64,000 nt of DNA from Bacteroidales bacterium UBA1410 (GCA_002305015.1 DBPW01000044.1:1-64000), one strand, 5' to 3'; counted from the first letter of the stretch, positions 26,136 to 35,942 are shown. Translations and numbers: made by a program. Notes: generated from the sequence alone by a model not told the origin.

Positions 26136-26963
26136 TTACTTCTTCTTTCGTCTTTCGATAATATATTTCGAAGAATGTTTTTTTGGAGATCGTGTCTTCA
26201 ATCCCTTGGAATATAAACCCTTCGGAGATCTCGGATGGCCTCCCGAAGCGCGTCCTTCACCACCACCCATCGGGTGATCAACCGGGTTTTTAGCAACCCC
26301 GCGAGTATGCGGACGACGACCCAGCCATCTTGATCTACCGGCTTTACCCGATTTTTCCAGAGCATGATCCGGATTACTAACGCTGCCAATAGTAGCTTTA
26401 CAGGTAGACAGAATTTTACGAATTTCGCCGGAAGGCATTTTAATAATAGCATAGTTGTCTTCGCGCGAAACCAACTGTGCGAATGTCCCTGCCGAACGTA
26501 CCAATTTAGCGCCTTGTCCCGGACGTAACTCAATATTGTGAATCACCGTTCCTAACGGAATAGTTGACAAGGGCAATGTATTTCCCACTTCGGGCGCTGC
26601 CTGTGCTCCCGACATCACTGTTGTTCCTACTTGCAGTCCTTCAGGAGCCAGAATATACGATTTTTCGCCATCGACATAATACAACAATGCGATACGTGCC
26701 GAACGATTTGGATCGTATTCTATACTCTTCACCACTGCAGGAATCCCATCTTTCGTTCTCTTGAAGTCGATAAACCGGTAACGTTTTTTGTGTCCGCCGC
26801 CAATATAACCTACGGTCATTTTTCCTTGATTGTTGCGGCCACCGGTACTTTTTTTACCTACTACAAGGGATTTTTCCGGTACAGTTGCAGTGATATTATC
26901 AAATGTACCGATAATTTTGTTTCTTTGCCCCGGTGTTGTGGGCTTAAATTTACGTAGTCCCAT
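26136..26963 (-). CDS. rplB: 50S ribosomal protein L2
   Basis: A protein of 275 residues, needed for subunit association and peptidyl transfer. The N-terminal RNA-binding domain has [20 protein letters not shown], and the C-terminal signature [22 protein letters not shown] (written here in part) carries the conserved histidine. It lies 8 bases after rplW. Confidence 0.98.
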   Translation of the reverse strand: MGLRKFKPTTPGQRNKIIGTFDNITATVPEKSLVVGKKSTGGRNNQGKMTVGYIGGGHKKRYRFIDFKRTKDGIPAVVKSIEYDPNRSARIALLYYVDGEKSYILAPEGLQVGTTVMSGAQAAPEVGNTLPLSTIPLGTVIHNIELRPGQGAKLVRSAGTFAQLVSREDNYAIIKMPSGEIRKILSTCKATIGSVSNPDHALEKSGKAGRSRWLGRRPHTRGVAKNPVDHPMGGGEGRASGGHPRSPKGLYSKGLKTRSPKKHSSKYIIERRKKK

Positions 26964-26971
26964 TTCTCTAT

Positions 26972-27265
26972 TTAGATATTGCTGAATAAATCAATCTTTT
27001 CGCCTTTTCTCAGCGTAACAATGGCTTTTTTAAACGATGGGGTACGACCTTCAACCACTCCCGATTTGGTATAACGGCTTCTGGCTTTACCGTCGTATCT
27101 CATTGTATTTACACTTTCCACGTGTACATCATAAAGCTCCTCAATCGCGTTTTTGATTTCGACTTTGTTGGCATTTGGAACAACAATGAAACCATAACGG
27201 TTTTCGAATTTTTCCGTTATCGCGCTCTGCTTTTCCGTAAAAATTGGTCTGATAATTATACCCAT
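26972..27265 (-). CDS. rplW: 50S ribosomal protein L23
   Basis: A 97-residue exit-site protein that docks trigger factor and SRP. It starts [20 protein letters not shown] and has the RNP-like [21 protein letters not shown] and the basic loop [11 protein letters not shown]. In this window its trigger factor partner is encoded at 36.4 kb. It is 11 bases after rplD. Confidence 0.97.
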   Translation of the reverse strand: MGIIIRPIFTEKQSAITEKFENRYGFIVVPNANKVEIKNAIEELYDVHVESVNTMRYDGKARSRYTKSGVVEGRTPSFKKAIVTLRKGEKIDLFSNI

Positions 27266-27276
27266 TGTCTTATTCC

Positions 27277-27909
27277 TTATGCTTTTAATAATAAATTATT
27301 GATTACGGCAACAGCAGATTCAGTAAGTACCAAACTCACGCAATCCATTATTTTGTAAGTATTTATGTCTGAAGCCGATATAATATTAACGTTGCTTAAA
27401 TTTCGAGCCGACAAATATACGTTTTTATTTTGACTTGGCAAAACGAAAAGCAGCTTTTTATCAGCAAGTTGCAGATTTTTAGTCAACTCTACAAACTGTT
27501 TTGTTTTGGGTTCGTCGAAATTAAAATCTTCAACCACTACAATGGCTTTATACAGTGCTTTTAAAGAAAGAGCCGATTTACGAGCCAATGTTTTTTCTTT
27601 CTTATTCAGCTTAAACCCGTAATTTCTGGGACGGGGACCAAAAACACGTCCTCCCCCCACCAGTACAGGTGAATTGATATCGCCTCTTCGGGCACCTCCG
27701 CTACCTTTCTGACGAATAAGTTTGCGTGTACTTCCCGAAACTTCGCTTCTCTCTTTCGCTTTGTGAGTACCTCGACGCTGATTGGCCAGGTATTGTTTCA
27801 CGGCTAGCCACATAACATGCTCGTTAGGTTTAATCCCGAAAATGGAATCATCAAGCGTCACTTTCTTATCCGTTACTTCTCCTTTTATATTATATACATT
27901 CAATTCCAT
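27277..27909 (-). CDS. rplD: 50S ribosomal protein L4
   Basis: A protein of 210 residues ([19 protein letters not shown]) with the extended tunnel loop [20 protein letters not shown] and [20 protein letters not shown]. The C-terminal part carries [21 protein letters not shown]4 autoregulates the S10 operon in Escherichia coli; whether the long rpsJ-rplC spacer upstream serves this purpose here is open. It starts 1 base after rplC. Confidence 0.98.
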   Translation of the reverse strand: MELNVYNIKGEVTDKKVTLDDSIFGIKPNEHVMWLAVKQYLANQRRGTHKAKERSEVSGSTRKLIRQKGSGGARRGDINSPVLVGGGRVFGPRPRNYGFKLNKKEKTLARKSALSLKALYKAIVVVEDFNFDEPKTKQFVELTKNLQLADKKLLFVLPSQNKNVYLSARNLSNVNIISASDINTYKIMDCVSLVLTESAVAVINNLLLKA

Positions 27910-27910
27910 C

Positions 27911-28528
27911 TTATTTCTCTATTAATACGATTGAACCTTTATATCCCGGTACCGAACCCTTTACCACTAAAAGATTATGTTCGGGGATTATTTTTACAAC
28001 CTGAAGATTTTGAACAGTTACCCGTTCATTTCCCATTTGGCCGGCCATACGGGTTCCTTTAAATACTTTAGAAGGAAAAGACGATGCACCAATGGATCCC
28101 GGCGCACGCAACCTGTTGTGTTGACCGTGAGTAGATTCACCTACTCCGCCAAACCCGTGACGTTTGACAACGCCCTGAAACCCTTTACCTTTTGACGTAC
28201 CAACTACGTCCACAAAAACGGTGTCTTTAAAAAGATCAACAGTGATTTCGGAGCCCAACGTATAGGCATTCCCAAATCCTTTGAACTCGGCCAAGTATCG
28301 CTTCGGAGTTACTCCAGCTTTATTGAAATGACCTTTTTCAGCTTTAGTTGTATGCTTGTCTTTTTTATCTACAAAGCCCAACTGCAACGAGTCATATCCG
28401 TCTTTTTCGACGGTTTTTATTTGAGTAACTACGCAAGGACCAGCTTCGATAACAGTGCATGGAATACTTTTTCCCTCGGCACTGAAAACGGATGTCATTC
28501 CGATTTTTTTTCCTATTAATCCCGGCAT
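27911..28528 (-). CDS. rplC: 50S ribosomal protein L3
   Basis: A protein of 205 residues ([20 protein letters not shown]), with the signature [20 protein letters not shown] and HRAPGSIG-like [20 protein letters not shown]. It starts assembly of the 50S subunit near the peptidyl-transferase centre. It is separated from rpsJ by 187 bases, far more than its other operon neighbours. Confidence 0.98.
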   Translation of the reverse strand: MPGLIGKKIGMTSVFSAEGKSIPCTVIEAGPCVVTQIKTVEKDGYDSLQLGFVDKKDKHTTKAEKGHFNKAGVTPKRYLAEFKGFGNAYTLGSEITVDLFKDTVFVDVVGTSKGKGFQGVVKRHGFGGVGESTHGQHNRLRAPGSIGASSFPSKVFKGTRMAGQMGNERVTVQNLQVVKIIPEHNLLVVKGSVPGYKGSIVLIEK

Positions 28529-28715
28529 TTCTCTGTTGTTTTATTGCCCCTCCTTCTTTTCCAAACGGATACGCTAAGAGGCTTAGTTAATAATGTTTAT
28601 CTAATTTCAGTGTACTTAAAAAATTGGCAACTTCCCTTCTCATGTAAAACTGATTCATGAGATTCATCCACTTTTTCTTGTTTCTGCAACAAGTCTGCTT
28701 TCGAATCGGAGGAAA
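28529..28715 (-). promoter_or_regulatory. Long rpsJ-rplC spacer, possible leader
   Basis: A non-coding gap of 187 bases inside an otherwise tightly packed operon. It can fold small hairpins: CTTGTT/AACAAG (28676-28692 region), TCATG/CATGA around a 10-nt loop (28639-28658 region) and CTAAG/CTTAG around AGG (28576-28588 region). On the minus strand a GGAGG lies in GAAGGAGGGGC about 20 bases before the rplC ATG, and a CCTCC near the rpsJ stop could pair with it. No TAnnTTTG promoter box was seen. It may be an internal leader or attenuator; nothing proves it. Confidence 0.4.
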
Positions 28716-29021
28716 TCACACTTTAATTTCAACCTCCACCCCGCTTGGCAACTCGAGTTTCATCAGCGCATCGATGGTTTTTGCCGTCGAATTATAAATA
28801 TCGATAAGGCGCTTGAATGAAGACAATTCGAATTGTTCGCGCGATTTCTTGTTCACAAATGTTGAACGGTTTACCGTAAATATTCGTTTATGGGTAGGCA
28901 GCGGAATAGGACCGCTTACGACAGCCCCGGTAGCCTTTACCGTTTTCACGATTTTTTCTGCCGATTTATCGACAAGGGAATAATCGTATGATTTCAGTTT
29001 TATTCTGATTTTTTGGCTCAT
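28716..29021 (-). CDS. rpsJ: 30S ribosomal protein S10
   Basis: A 101-residue protein of the 30S head that in other bacteria also takes part in transcription antitermination with NusB. It starts [20 protein letters not shown] and has the signature [31 protein letters not shown] (in part) and the end [17 protein letters not shown]. It is 12 bases after fusA and before a 187-base spacer. Confidence 0.98.
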   Translation of the reverse strand: MSQKIRIKLKSYDYSLVDKSAEKIVKTVKATGAVVSGPIPLPTHKRIFTVNRSTFVNKKSREQFELSSFKRLIDIYNSTAKTIDALMKLELPSGVEVEIKV

Positions 29022-29033
29022 AAATTTATAGTG

Positions 29034-31163
29034 TTATTTAATCAATTCAACACGACCTTTAACTTCTGTCAATACCTGCCTTGCAATAGAAGGAGATACT
29101 TCCTCGTAATGCGAAAAACTCATGGTAGACGTTGCACGTCCGGAAGTGATGGTACGCAACGACGTCACATAACCAAACATTTCGGCGAGCGGAGCTTTTG
29201 CTTTCACAATGCGTGCACCCGAGCGGTTCGACTCCATACCTTCAATCTGACCACGTCGTTTGTTGAGGTCAGAAATTACATCTCCCATACTTTCTTCCGG
29301 TGTAACCACTTCAACTTTCATAATCGGCTCGAGCAATACCGGTCCGGCTTTTTCGGCAGCATTTCTAAATGCCTGGATGGCACAAATTTCAAACGACAAC
29401 TGATCCGAGTCGACCGGATGATACGATCCGTCGATAAGGGTTACTTTGAGGTTGTTCAAGGGGTAACCGGCAAGAACACCGTTCTTCATTGCTTGCATAA
29501 AACCTTTTTGAACAGCAGGAATAAATTCTTTGGGAATATTTCCACCTTTCACTTCATCGATAAATTGAAGTTCGCCCTCAAAATCTTTATCGGCAGGTTC
29601 TATACGTACAATGATATCGGCAAATTTACCGCGACCACCGGTTTGTTTCTTATATACTTCGCGCAATTCAACAGGTCTTGTAATCGCCTCTTTGTAGGCC
29701 ACCTGAGGACGACCCTGATTACATTCTACTTTAAATTCGCGTTTCAAACGGTCGATGATGATTTCCAAGTGAAGCTCACCCATACCCGAAATAATGGTTT
29801 GGCCGGTTTCTTCATCGGTTTTAACCGTAAAGGTGGGATCTTCCTCCGCCAATTTCGACAAACCATTCGACAACTTGTCCAAATCTTTCTGGCTTTTAGG
29901 TTCGACTGCAATGCTGATCACCGGGTCGGGGAAATCCATCGATTCCAATAAAATAGGATGTGCTTCATCGCAAAGAGTGTCTCCTGTGCGAATATCTTTA
30001 AATCCGACAGCTGCACCAATATCTCCACATCCGATAAAATCTCTCGGATTTTGTTTATTGGAATGCATTTGAAACAAACGCGAAACACGTTCCTTTTTAC
30101 CCGATCGTGAATTATACACATAAGAACCGGCTTGCAGTTCTCCCGAATACACCCTGAAAAAGCTCAAACGGCCAACATAGGGATCGGTTGCAATTTTAAA
30201 AACCAATGCACAAAGAGGTTCATCGGGATCGGGATGACGAACAAGTTTTTTCTCTGGATCTCTGGGATCCACACCCACAATTGCATCCGTATCCAGCGGG
30301 CTGGGCAAATAGGCACAAACCGCATCGAGTAAGGGTTGAACACCTTTGTTTTTGAAAGACGACCCACAAATCATCGGATTGATTTGCATAGCCAGCGTTC
30401 CTTTTCTCAATGCCCGATGGATTTCGTCTTCGGTGATCGTTGACGGATCATCGAAAAACTTTTCCATTAGAACATCATCAAATTCGGCGATGGTTTCCAA
30501 CATTTTTTCACGCCATTCGGCAGCCTCCGATTTCAATTCGTCCGGAATCTCGGTTACATCATAATCGGCTCCCAACGTTTCGTCATGCCAATAAAGGGCT
30601 TTCATGCGAATTAAATCGACAACCCCTTTAAAACTATCTTCAGCACCAATCGGTATCTGGATAAGACAGGGGCGTGCACCCAGCATTTCCTTTATCTGAC
30701 GGGCTACTTCGAAAAAATTGGCCCCCGAACGGTCCATTTTATTTACATAGCAAATACGGGGAACTTTATATTTATCGGCTTGATGCCATACGGTTTCCGA
30801 CTGTGGCTCAACACCTCCTACAGCGCAAAAAGTAGCGATTGCTCCATCCAGTACCCGCAACGAACGTTCCACTTCAACCGTGAAATCCACGTGTCCCGGA
30901 GTATCAATCAAGTTTATTTTGTACGTCTGATCGTTATATTTCCAGCTTGTTGTTGTTGCAGCAGACGAGATAGTAATACCGCGTTCCTGTTCTTGCTCCA
31001 TCCAGTCCATGGTTGCTGCCCCATCGTGCACCTCCCCAATCTTATGGGTAAGGCCGGTATAATACAGAATCCGCTCAGACGTAGTGGTTTTTCCCGCATC
31101 GATATGCGCCATGATACCGATGTTGCGTGTATATTTTAATGCTTCTTTTGAACTCTTAGCCAT
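29034..31163 (-). CDS. fusA: Elongation factor G
   Basis: A GTPase of 709 residues that drives translocation on the ribosome. The P-loop AHIDAGKTT is at about residues 19-27, DTPGHVDF and NKMD follow, and the switch I effector stretch is [11 protein letters not shown]. Domain IV has [21 protein letters not shown] with the tip after it, and domain V has [28 protein letters not shown] (in part). It lies in the str operon between rpsG (22 bases) and rpsJ (12 bases); no tuf gene follows it here. Confidence 0.98.
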   Translation of the reverse strand: MAKSSKEALKYTRNIGIMAHIDAGKTTTSERILYYTGLTHKIGEVHDGAATMDWMEQEQERGITISSAATTTSWKYNDQTYKINLIDTPGHVDFTVEVERSLRVLDGAIATFCAVGGVEPQSETVWHQADKYKVPRICYVNKMDRSGANFFEVARQIKEMLGARPCLIQIPIGAEDSFKGVVDLIRMKALYWHDETLGADYDVTEIPDELKSEAAEWREKMLETIAEFDDVLMEKFFDDPSTITEDEIHRALRKGTLAMQINPMICGSSFKNKGVQPLLDAVCAYLPSPLDTDAIVGVDPRDPEKKLVRHPDPDEPLCALVFKIATDPYVGRLSFFRVYSGELQAGSYVYNSRSGKKERVSRLFQMHSNKQNPRDFIGCGDIGAAVGFKDIRTGDTLCDEAHPILLESMDFPDPVISIAVEPKSQKDLDKLSNGLSKLAEEDPTFTVKTDEETGQTIISGMGELHLEIIIDRLKREFKVECNQGRPQVAYKEAITRPVELREVYKKQTGGRGKFADIIVRIEPADKDFEGELQFIDEVKGGNIPKEFIPAVQKGFMQAMKNGVLAGYPLNNLKVTLIDGSYHPVDSDQLSFEICAIQAFRNAAEKAGPVLLEPIMKVEVVTPEESMGDVISDLNKRRGQIEGMESNRSGARIVKAKAPLAEMFGYVTSLRTITSGRATSTMSFSHYEEVSPSIARQVLTEVKGRVELIK

Positions 31164-31185
31164 TTTACGTTATATCTTCCTCCAT

Positions 31186-31662
31186 TTAAAATCTAAAATG
31201 AGCAAAAGCACGGTTAGCTTCTGCCATTCTATGCATATCTTCTTTTCGTTTGAATGCTCCACCTTGACTATTATAGGCATCAACAATCTCGGCAGCCAAT
31301 TTTTCTGCCATATTTTTCCCTCCTCTTTTTCGAGCAAAAGAAATGAGGTTTTTCATCGAAATGGATTCTTTTCTTCCGGGATAAATTTCGGTAGGAACTT
31401 GAAAAGTAGCTCCGCCTACACGGCGTGACTTAACCTCTACTTGTGGTGTAACATTATCTAAAGCAGCTTTCCAAATCTCGAGAGCCGACTTTTCTTCATT
31501 AGGCAATTTAGCCTTCACAATTTCTAGCGCAGAATAGAAAATATCGTAGGAAATACTTTTCTTTCCGTCGCGCATAAGATGGTTAACAAATCTTGTTACC
31601 CTTACATCACCAAAAACCGGATCAGGTAATACCTGTCTCTTTTTAGGTTTAGTTTTTCTCAT
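31186..31662 (-). CDS. rpsG: 30S ribosomal protein S7
   Basis: A protein of 158 residues that starts assembly of the 30S head. Its signature is [22 protein letters not shown] near the start, with [17 protein letters not shown] and [19 protein letters not shown] further on. It lies between rpsL (157-base spacer) and fusA. Confidence 0.98.
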   Translation of the reverse strand: MRKTKPKKRQVLPDPVFGDVRVTRFVNHLMRDGKKSISYDIFYSALEIVKAKLPNEEKSALEIWKAALDNVTPQVEVKSRRVGGATFQVPTEIYPGRKESISMKNLISFARKRGGKNMAEKLAAEIVDAYNSQGGAFKRKEDMHRMAEANRAFAHFRF

Positions 31663-31819
31663 TGTTTTAAAAATTTACTGTTGTTTGGTTGCCTTTTTAC
31701 TCGTCTTCAACGATTCCTCCGAATCATTTACTCAACCCTATAAAATGCGAATACCAAAAATTTCAACACCAATTAAACATTAACTTTAATTTTTTACTTT
31801 GTCGGTTTTTATCGGCCGA

Positions 31820-32230
31820 TTATTTCTTTTTCGGTGCCGATTTAGCTCCTGCAGCATTTGCTTTGGGACGTTTTGCTCCATACTTGGAACGTCTTTGCGT
31901 ACGGCCACTCACACCGGCCGTATCCAACGTACCCCGTACAATGTGATACCGAACTCCCGGTAAATCCTTCACACGACCACCACGTACCAAAACAATGGAG
32001 TGTTCCTGCAAATTGTGACCTTCGCCCGGAATATACGCATTCACTTCTTTCGAGTTGGTTAAACGTACACGAGCAACCTTCCTCATCGCCGAATTCGGCT
32101 TCTTGGGGGTTGTTGTATAAACACGTATACACACACCCCTACGCTGAGGACAACCGTCCAATGCCGGCGATTTGCTTTTTTCCGTTAACTCTGTACGCCC
32201 TTTTCTTACTAGTTGTTGAATTGTAGGCAT
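31820..32230 (-). CDS. rpsL: 30S ribosomal protein S12
   Basis: A protein of 136 residues at the decoding centre; streptomycin resistance in other bacteria maps here. It has [20 protein letters not shown] at the start, the conserved [18 protein letters not shown] with the lysine next to the decoding site, and [19 protein letters not shown]. The C-terminus has a short Ala/Lys-rich tail ([13 protein letters not shown]). It is the first gene of the super-operon, behind the promoter at 32361-32391. Confidence 0.98.
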   Translation of the reverse strand: MPTIQQLVRKGRTELTEKSKSPALDGCPQRRGVCIRVYTTTPKKPNSAMRKVARVRLTNSKEVNAYIPGEGHNLQEHSIVLVRGGRVKDLPGVRYHIVRGTLDTAGVSGRTQRRSKYGAKRPKANAAGAKSAPKKK

Positions 32231-32360
32231 TTTTATACTTTCTTTTTAAACTAATTTATCTTAATTTTTATCCTGTTATTCGCTCATAACCAACAATCTA
32301 AGCAACGCATAATCAAATGATTATATTGTATACCTCAGAATTTGGGAGATAAAAACGGCA

Positions 32361-32391
32361 CAAAAATACAAATTATCAAGAAGACATACAA
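32361..32391 (-). promoter_or_regulatory. Promoter of the ribosomal super-operon
   Basis: On the minus strand: TTG (complement of 32389-32391), a 20-nt spacer, then TATTTTTG (complement of 32361-32368), a perfect TAnnTTTG box. Transcription would start near 32354, leaving a ~124-nt leader before rpsL. Confidence 0.7.
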
Positions 32392-32566
32392 GTAAATCGC
32401 GCTGTTTTTAAAAATATTTTTCTTTCCGATTCCCAAATACCGAAAATAATGAACAAGTCGGAGAGAAACAATTTATCGGTTGGGCAAGAAACATAAAAGG
32501 AACATAAAAGGAACATAAATTGTACTTATCGCGACAAGGGAACACCCATAAAAAACAAAAAAAAGA

Positions 32567-32574
32567 TATTTTTG
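32567..32574 (+). promoter_or_regulatory. -7 promoter element of the ECF sigma operon
   Basis: TATTTTTG matches TAnnTTTG and lies 42 bases before the ATG at 32617. The region upstream is A-rich without a TTTG at -33, so activity may be weak or regulated. Confidence 0.5.
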
Positions 32575-32616
32575 TAGCAACATGTAACTTTTCGGCTTCT
32601 CAACCGTCATTATATA

Positions 32617-33135
32617 ATGAATAACGAAAAATTCCATCATATTATTTTGTCTCTGAAGGACAATCTCTATCGACTAGCACTGAGCATCGTGCACGATAAA
32701 GCGGAAGCGGAAGACATTGTGCAAGACGTTTTTTTGAAACTTTGGAGCAAAAAAGATGAATGGAACAACATCGATAATGCAGAGGCATATTGCTATCGTT
32801 CAACTAAAAATTTAGCACTCGACCGCCTTTCGTCACGGGCAATTCGAAGGACAGAAAGTATCGATTCTCAACAAGAGAGCTACGCTTTTATCGATAGCGA
32901 AACGCCCCATCTGCAATTTATTCGCAAAGAAGAGCGCTCAATTATATATAGGTGTATCGATGAACTCTCCCAAAATCAACAATTGGTTTTTCAACTTAGG
33001 GAGATCGACGGACTCAGTTATGGCGATATAGCCAACGTAATGGGTATTAGTGAAGATTTAGTGAAAATAACCCTTTTCAGGGCACGAAAAAAAATGAAAG
33101 AATTACTGGAGAAGTACAATGATGAAAGAATATGA
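32617..33135 (+). CDS. ECF RNA polymerase sigma factor
   Basis: A sigma-70 protein of 172 residues. Region 2 (about 8-75) has NLYRLALSIVHDKAEAEDIVQDVFLKLW with the core-binding helix and YCYRSTKNLALDRLSS. Region 4 (about 110-165) has the helix-turn-helix LSYGDIANVMGISEDLVKITLFRARKKMKE that contacts the -35 element. There is no region 1 or 3. It directs transcription of a target set that normally includes its own operon. It overlaps the following anti-sigma-like gene by 17 bases, so the two are translationally linked. Confidence 0.93.
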   Translation: MNNEKFHHIILSLKDNLYRLALSIVHDKAEAEDIVQDVFLKLWSKKDEWNNIDNAEAYCYRSTKNLALDRLSSRAIRRTESIDSQQESYAFIDSETPHLQFIRKEERSIIYRCIDELSQNQQLVFQLREIDGLSYGDIANVMGISEDLVKITLFRARKKMKELLEKYNDERI

Positions 33136-33688
33136 ATATATTCGCTTTTTGTTGAACAAGTATTGGAATTGCGAAACATCCGTTGAAGAAGAAAAGCAAT
33201 TGCAAAACTTTTTTTCGGGTAAAGATATTCCGGAAGATTTGCAAAAATACGCCCCACTTTTCAGAGATTACAAAGAGAGTGAGCTCTCCATCCGCTTGGG
33301 CAACGATTTCGTTAAACGACTGGAAGCCGCTATTCATCAAAAAGAAAAGGAGAAACAATACATTACCATCCGCATATTTGCTCCTGTCTTAAAAATTGCA
33401 GCCTCCATTCTTATTATGGTCACATTGGGAATCGGCATTTATTTTCTTGCCAACGAAAACAAGAAGCCCTATTTTGCCGAAACTTACAACGATCCTAAAG
33501 CCGCAATCAAAGATGCTACGTATGCGTTGGAAAAACTCTCCGAAGCACTCCAAAAAGGAGAAGAAGCATCCAAAGAAACGTTCAACGAATTAAAAAATTT
33601 GAATATCGACTGGACGGCGTTGGATTCGATGGATGTGGAAACAGAGTCTGAAGCGATGATTGAACCCAACGAAAAAGAAAATTTATGA
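33119..33688 (+). CDS. Membrane protein, probable anti-sigma factor
   Basis: A 189-residue protein with one membrane helix at about residues 86-111 (VLKIAASILIMVTLGIGIYF). The ~85-residue cytoplasmic part (EYIRFLLNKYWNCETSVEEE) resembles the N-terminal, sigma-binding part of anti-sigma factors, and the ~75-residue C-terminal part outside the membrane is acidic (KLSEALQKGEEASKETFNEL). The overlap with the sigma gene is the main evidence for the anti-sigma role. It has no catalytic motif, so it would release sigma by another signal. It is not a FecR-type protein by any visible motif. Confidence 0.7.
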   Translation: MMKEYEYIRFLLNKYWNCETSVEEEKQLQNFFSGKDIPEDLQKYAPLFRDYKESELSIRLGNDFVKRLEAAIHQKEKEKQYITIRIFAPVLKIAASILIMVTLGIGIYFLANENKKPYFAETYNDPKAAIKDATYALEKLSEALQKGEEASKETFNELKNLNIDWTALDSMDVETESEAMIEPNEKENL

Positions 33689-33740
33689 GATCCGTTTTGC
33701 AAACAACAATTTCTCGTTAAACGGTAAAGGACAAAAACGA

Positions 33741-34283
33741 ATGAAAAATATAGTATTCTTATTTCTCTTTATATTCACAACAGCATCATTTGCAGGGGGA
33801 GATTTCATCACGGAATTTCTAAATACGTGTGTCGAAGCAAAAATGCCCGTAAACAATGTAAACATCGGGAGACCTATGCTCGAGAAGATGGCTTCGAACA
33901 CCAATGACGAGGAAGTGAAAAAAACCTTTCAAAATTTGAACAGCATCCGGATTATCACAACCGAAAACAAAAAAGATGCACGCCATTATTTTAAAAAAGC
34001 CAACGAACTGATTGCCGACAAGTTTTCCGACTATGAGGAAGTGGTTTCGGTAAACGACAAGAATACGAAAATAAACGTGGTAATGAAGAACAAAGACAAT
34101 AAGAACCAGGATATTATTTTTATCGGATTAGATGATGAAGGCAAATTGACCATTATCAACATAGCGGGAAAAATAGATTTTCATGCCATTTCAAAATTGT
34201 CGGACTCATTGAATAAAGAGATGGATGCGGAGGAAGATCCTTCAAAAGAAGATAAACCCACCGTAAGCAAACAGCAAGAATAA
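33741..34283 (+). CDS. DUF4252 exported protein
   Basis: A protein of 180 residues from the ATG at 33741, chosen because it gives a clean signal peptide (MKNIVFLFLFIFTTASFA); the frame stays open upstream, where it overlaps the previous gene. The rest follows the DUF4252 pattern: FITEFLNTCVEAKMPVNNVN, SIRIITTENKKDA, then IIFIGLDDEGKLTIINIAGKI. The C-terminus is acidic (MDAEEDPSKEDKPTVSKQQE). DUF4252 proteins occur in Bacteroidota next to ECF sigma/anti-sigma pairs; their role is unknown. It is the third gene of the sigma operon. Confidence 0.8.
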   Translation: MKNIVFLFLFIFTTASFAGGDFITEFLNTCVEAKMPVNNVNIGRPMLEKMASNTNDEEVKKTFQNLNSIRIITTENKKDARHYFKKANELIADKFSDYEEVVSVNDKNTKINVVMKNKDNKNQDIIFIGLDDEGKLTIINIAGKIDFHAISKLSDSLNKEMDAEEDPSKEDKPTVSKQQE

Positions 34284-34359
34284 AAAAAAGAACAAGAATA
34301 AACATATTAAGAAAGAACAGCAGCAAATAACTTTTTTCTTTTTTATATTTAAACGATGG

Positions 34360-34400
34360 ATAGACGGCCGAACGTGAGTTTAGCCGTCTATGGTTTTTTA
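34360..34400 (+). terminator. Terminator of the ECF sigma operon
   Basis: ATAGACGGC (34360-34368) pairs with GCCGTCTAT (34383-34391) around a 14-nt loop, followed by GGTTTTTTAT. It is 77 bases after the DUF4252 stop. Its 3' arm and T-tract are copied twice more directly behind it (34404-34441). Confidence 0.8.
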
Positions 34401-34441
34401 TATCGTCTATGGGTTTTTATATCGTCTATGGGTTTTTTATA
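34385..34441 (+). repeat. 19-bp tandem repeat made of a terminator arm plus T-tract
   Basis: Three consecutive 19-base copies starting at 34385, 34404 and 34423, each CGTCTATGGGTTTTTATAT with one or two differences. The first copy is the 3' arm and T-tract of the preceding terminator hairpin. The extra copies could in principle pair with the same 5' arm (ATAGACG), giving alternative hairpins. Confidence 0.85.
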
Positions 34442-34476
34442 AAGACCCTTGCAACTCGAACAAATAAATACCCGAT

Positions 34477-35043
34477 TCACGCCAACCGTTCAGCTGCCAG
34501 GCAAACTTCTTCATACCATTTTTCGCCGAACTTGCGGATTAAGGGTTCTTTTAAGAATTGGTATAATTTTATGCCGGCCTTTTTGCCCGATTTAAGCGCC
34601 GGGCTGCATACCGACCAACGGTCGTAGTTCAGAGCCGTTAAGCCGTTGTATTGGTGCAAACGAATGGGATAAAGGTGGCACGAGATCGGTTTTTGAACCG
34701 ATATTCTTCCCTCCCTAAAAGCATGATCAATAGCACATCGGCAAATACCATCGGCATCGAAATAAGTAAATACGCACTCGCGACCTTTTATAATGGAAGT
34801 TACCAGCTCGCCGTCATCGTCGATGTAGGCTATCCCCTGTTTTTCGATCAGTTTGCGGGCTTCAGGCGAAAGATCAGTCCAAATCTCAGGCAACACCTCT
34901 TGTATCGCCTCATATTCCTCCTGCGTTATCGGTGCACCTGCATCGCCTTCCACACAACACATCCCCTTACACTTACAAAGGTCACATACAAAACAAGTCT
35001 CAAAAATATCTTCCGAAATCAACGTATCCCCAATTTGTATCAT
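34477..35043 (-). CDS. DUF3109 cysteine-rich protein
   Basis: A protein of 188 residues from the ATG at 35043 (MIQIGDTLISEDIF); a TTG at 35046 adds one residue. The hallmark is an N-terminal cysteine cluster at about 17-30 (CFVCDLCKCKGMCCVEGDAG), with later cysteines in RECVFT, ICRCAI, SCHLYPIR and VCSPAL. DUF3109 proteins are related to YkgJ-type putative Fe-S or zinc cluster proteins; the function is not known. The start overlaps the stop of the upstream CPBP gene by one base (TGATG), so the two are translated as a pair. Confidence 0.88.
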   Translation of the reverse strand: MIQIGDTLISEDIFETCFVCDLCKCKGMCCVEGDAGAPITQEEYEAIQEVLPEIWTDLSPEARKLIEKQGIAYIDDDGELVTSIIKGRECVFTYFDADGICRCAIDHAFREGRISVQKPISCHLYPIRLHQYNGLTALNYDRWSVCSPALKSGKKAGIKLYQFLKEPLIRKFGEKWYEEVCLAAERLA

Positions 35044-35924
35044 CAATAAACATCCTCCATCCGCTTTTTGTATAATTGAAATAAAAGTAAAGTAGCCATC
35101 AAACTAACGGCAGCCCAACAGCCAAATGCGAGAGTCAATGGCCGATTTTCCATCCGCAGCACGAAATCGGTTTCGCCAAAATAGAAAACGGTCAGCAAAG
35201 ACAGGGCGTTGTTGAAAAAATGAGCCGCAATGGGTATCCACAAATTGCGGCCGTATAAAAACAGATATCCCAGCAAAACACCCAGCACCAATCGCGGAAA
35301 AAAACCATAGAATTGCAGATGCATAATACTGAAAAGAAAAGCAGTAATCCATACAGCTGCATGTTTGTTTTTCACCATTTCGGCAAGAGACTGCTGCAGC
35401 ACGCCTCGGAAAAAAAACTCTTCCGAAATTGCTGCAAAAACGCCGATTAGCAAAAGATTCACCATCAAAACCCACACGCTTTTCTCTTCCAGCAATAGGT
35501 TGGTAGTAGCCGCTGCCGCATCTTCCATCTCCCGCATCCAATGCTCAATGGATTTGAACGATTCGGGCAGGCGCATCTGTTCGTTCCACTGCATCAAAAA
35601 CGAAACCATTGGCATTGCTACCATAAAAATCAAAACGGCTAAGCCTATTGCCGAAAAAAGGTGGGATGACCTTTGCAAGCGCAAAAAACGCGAAGGACCG
35701 GATTCGCTCATCCCGGCAACACAATATGCCGGAAAGAAAAACATAAGCAGACTTTGCAAAAAGGTATTCAGACGGATAAACCACGCATTGGAAGGATCGT
35801 CGAAACCAAAAACGAGAGAAAAAAACTGTCTTATGCCACCGGCTACAAACATTCCGACTAGGGAAAAGAAAAACAAATAAAAAATCCGCGCTTTCCCTGA
35901 TTCAGTTGCTATAATTGGTTTCAT
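35043..35924 (-). CDS. CPBP family intramembrane protease
   Basis: A membrane protein of 293 residues with about eight hydrophobic segments. The CAAX-protease/bacteriocin-processing (Abi) motifs are complete: EEFFFRG with Glu168-Glu169, FSIMHLQFYGF with His202, and HFFNN with His235 and Asn238. Members cleave substrates in the membrane; some give bacteriocin self-immunity. Its target is unknown. A -7 box at 35943-35950 is close upstream, and the DUF3109 gene is its overlapping partner. Confidence 0.9.
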   Translation of the reverse strand: MKPIIATESGKARIFYLFFFSLVGMFVAGGIRQFFSLVFGFDDPSNAWFIRLNTFLQSLLMFFFPAYCVAGMSESGPSRFLRLQRSSHLFSAIGLAVLIFMVAMPMVSFLMQWNEQMRLPESFKSIEHWMREMEDAAAATTNLLLEEKSVWVLMVNLLLIGVFAAISEEFFFRGVLQQSLAEMVKNKHAAVWITAFLFSIMHLQFYGFFPRLVLGVLLGYLFLYGRNLWIPIAAHFFNNALSLLTVFYFGETDFVLRMENRPLTLAFGCWAAVSLMATLLLFQLYKKRMEDVY

Positions 35925-35942
35925 TCCGTTATATTTTCAACG

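Larger units (their letters stand above)
32231..32616. other. 386-nt divergent promoter region
   Basis: This gap separates the leftward ribosomal cluster from the rightward ECF sigma operon. It holds the predicted rpsL promoter (32361-32391) with a ~124-nt rpsL leader, the predicted -7 box of the sigma gene (32567-32574), and a short near-tandem repeat (ACATAAAAGGA twice, then ACATAAA) at about 32491-32519. I see nothing coding in it. Confidence 0.6.

Noticed and set aside
29013..29951. A 312-codon plus-strand open frame opposite fusA
   Set aside because: Entirely antisense to elongation factor G; Phe/Asn/Arg-rich product with no domain.
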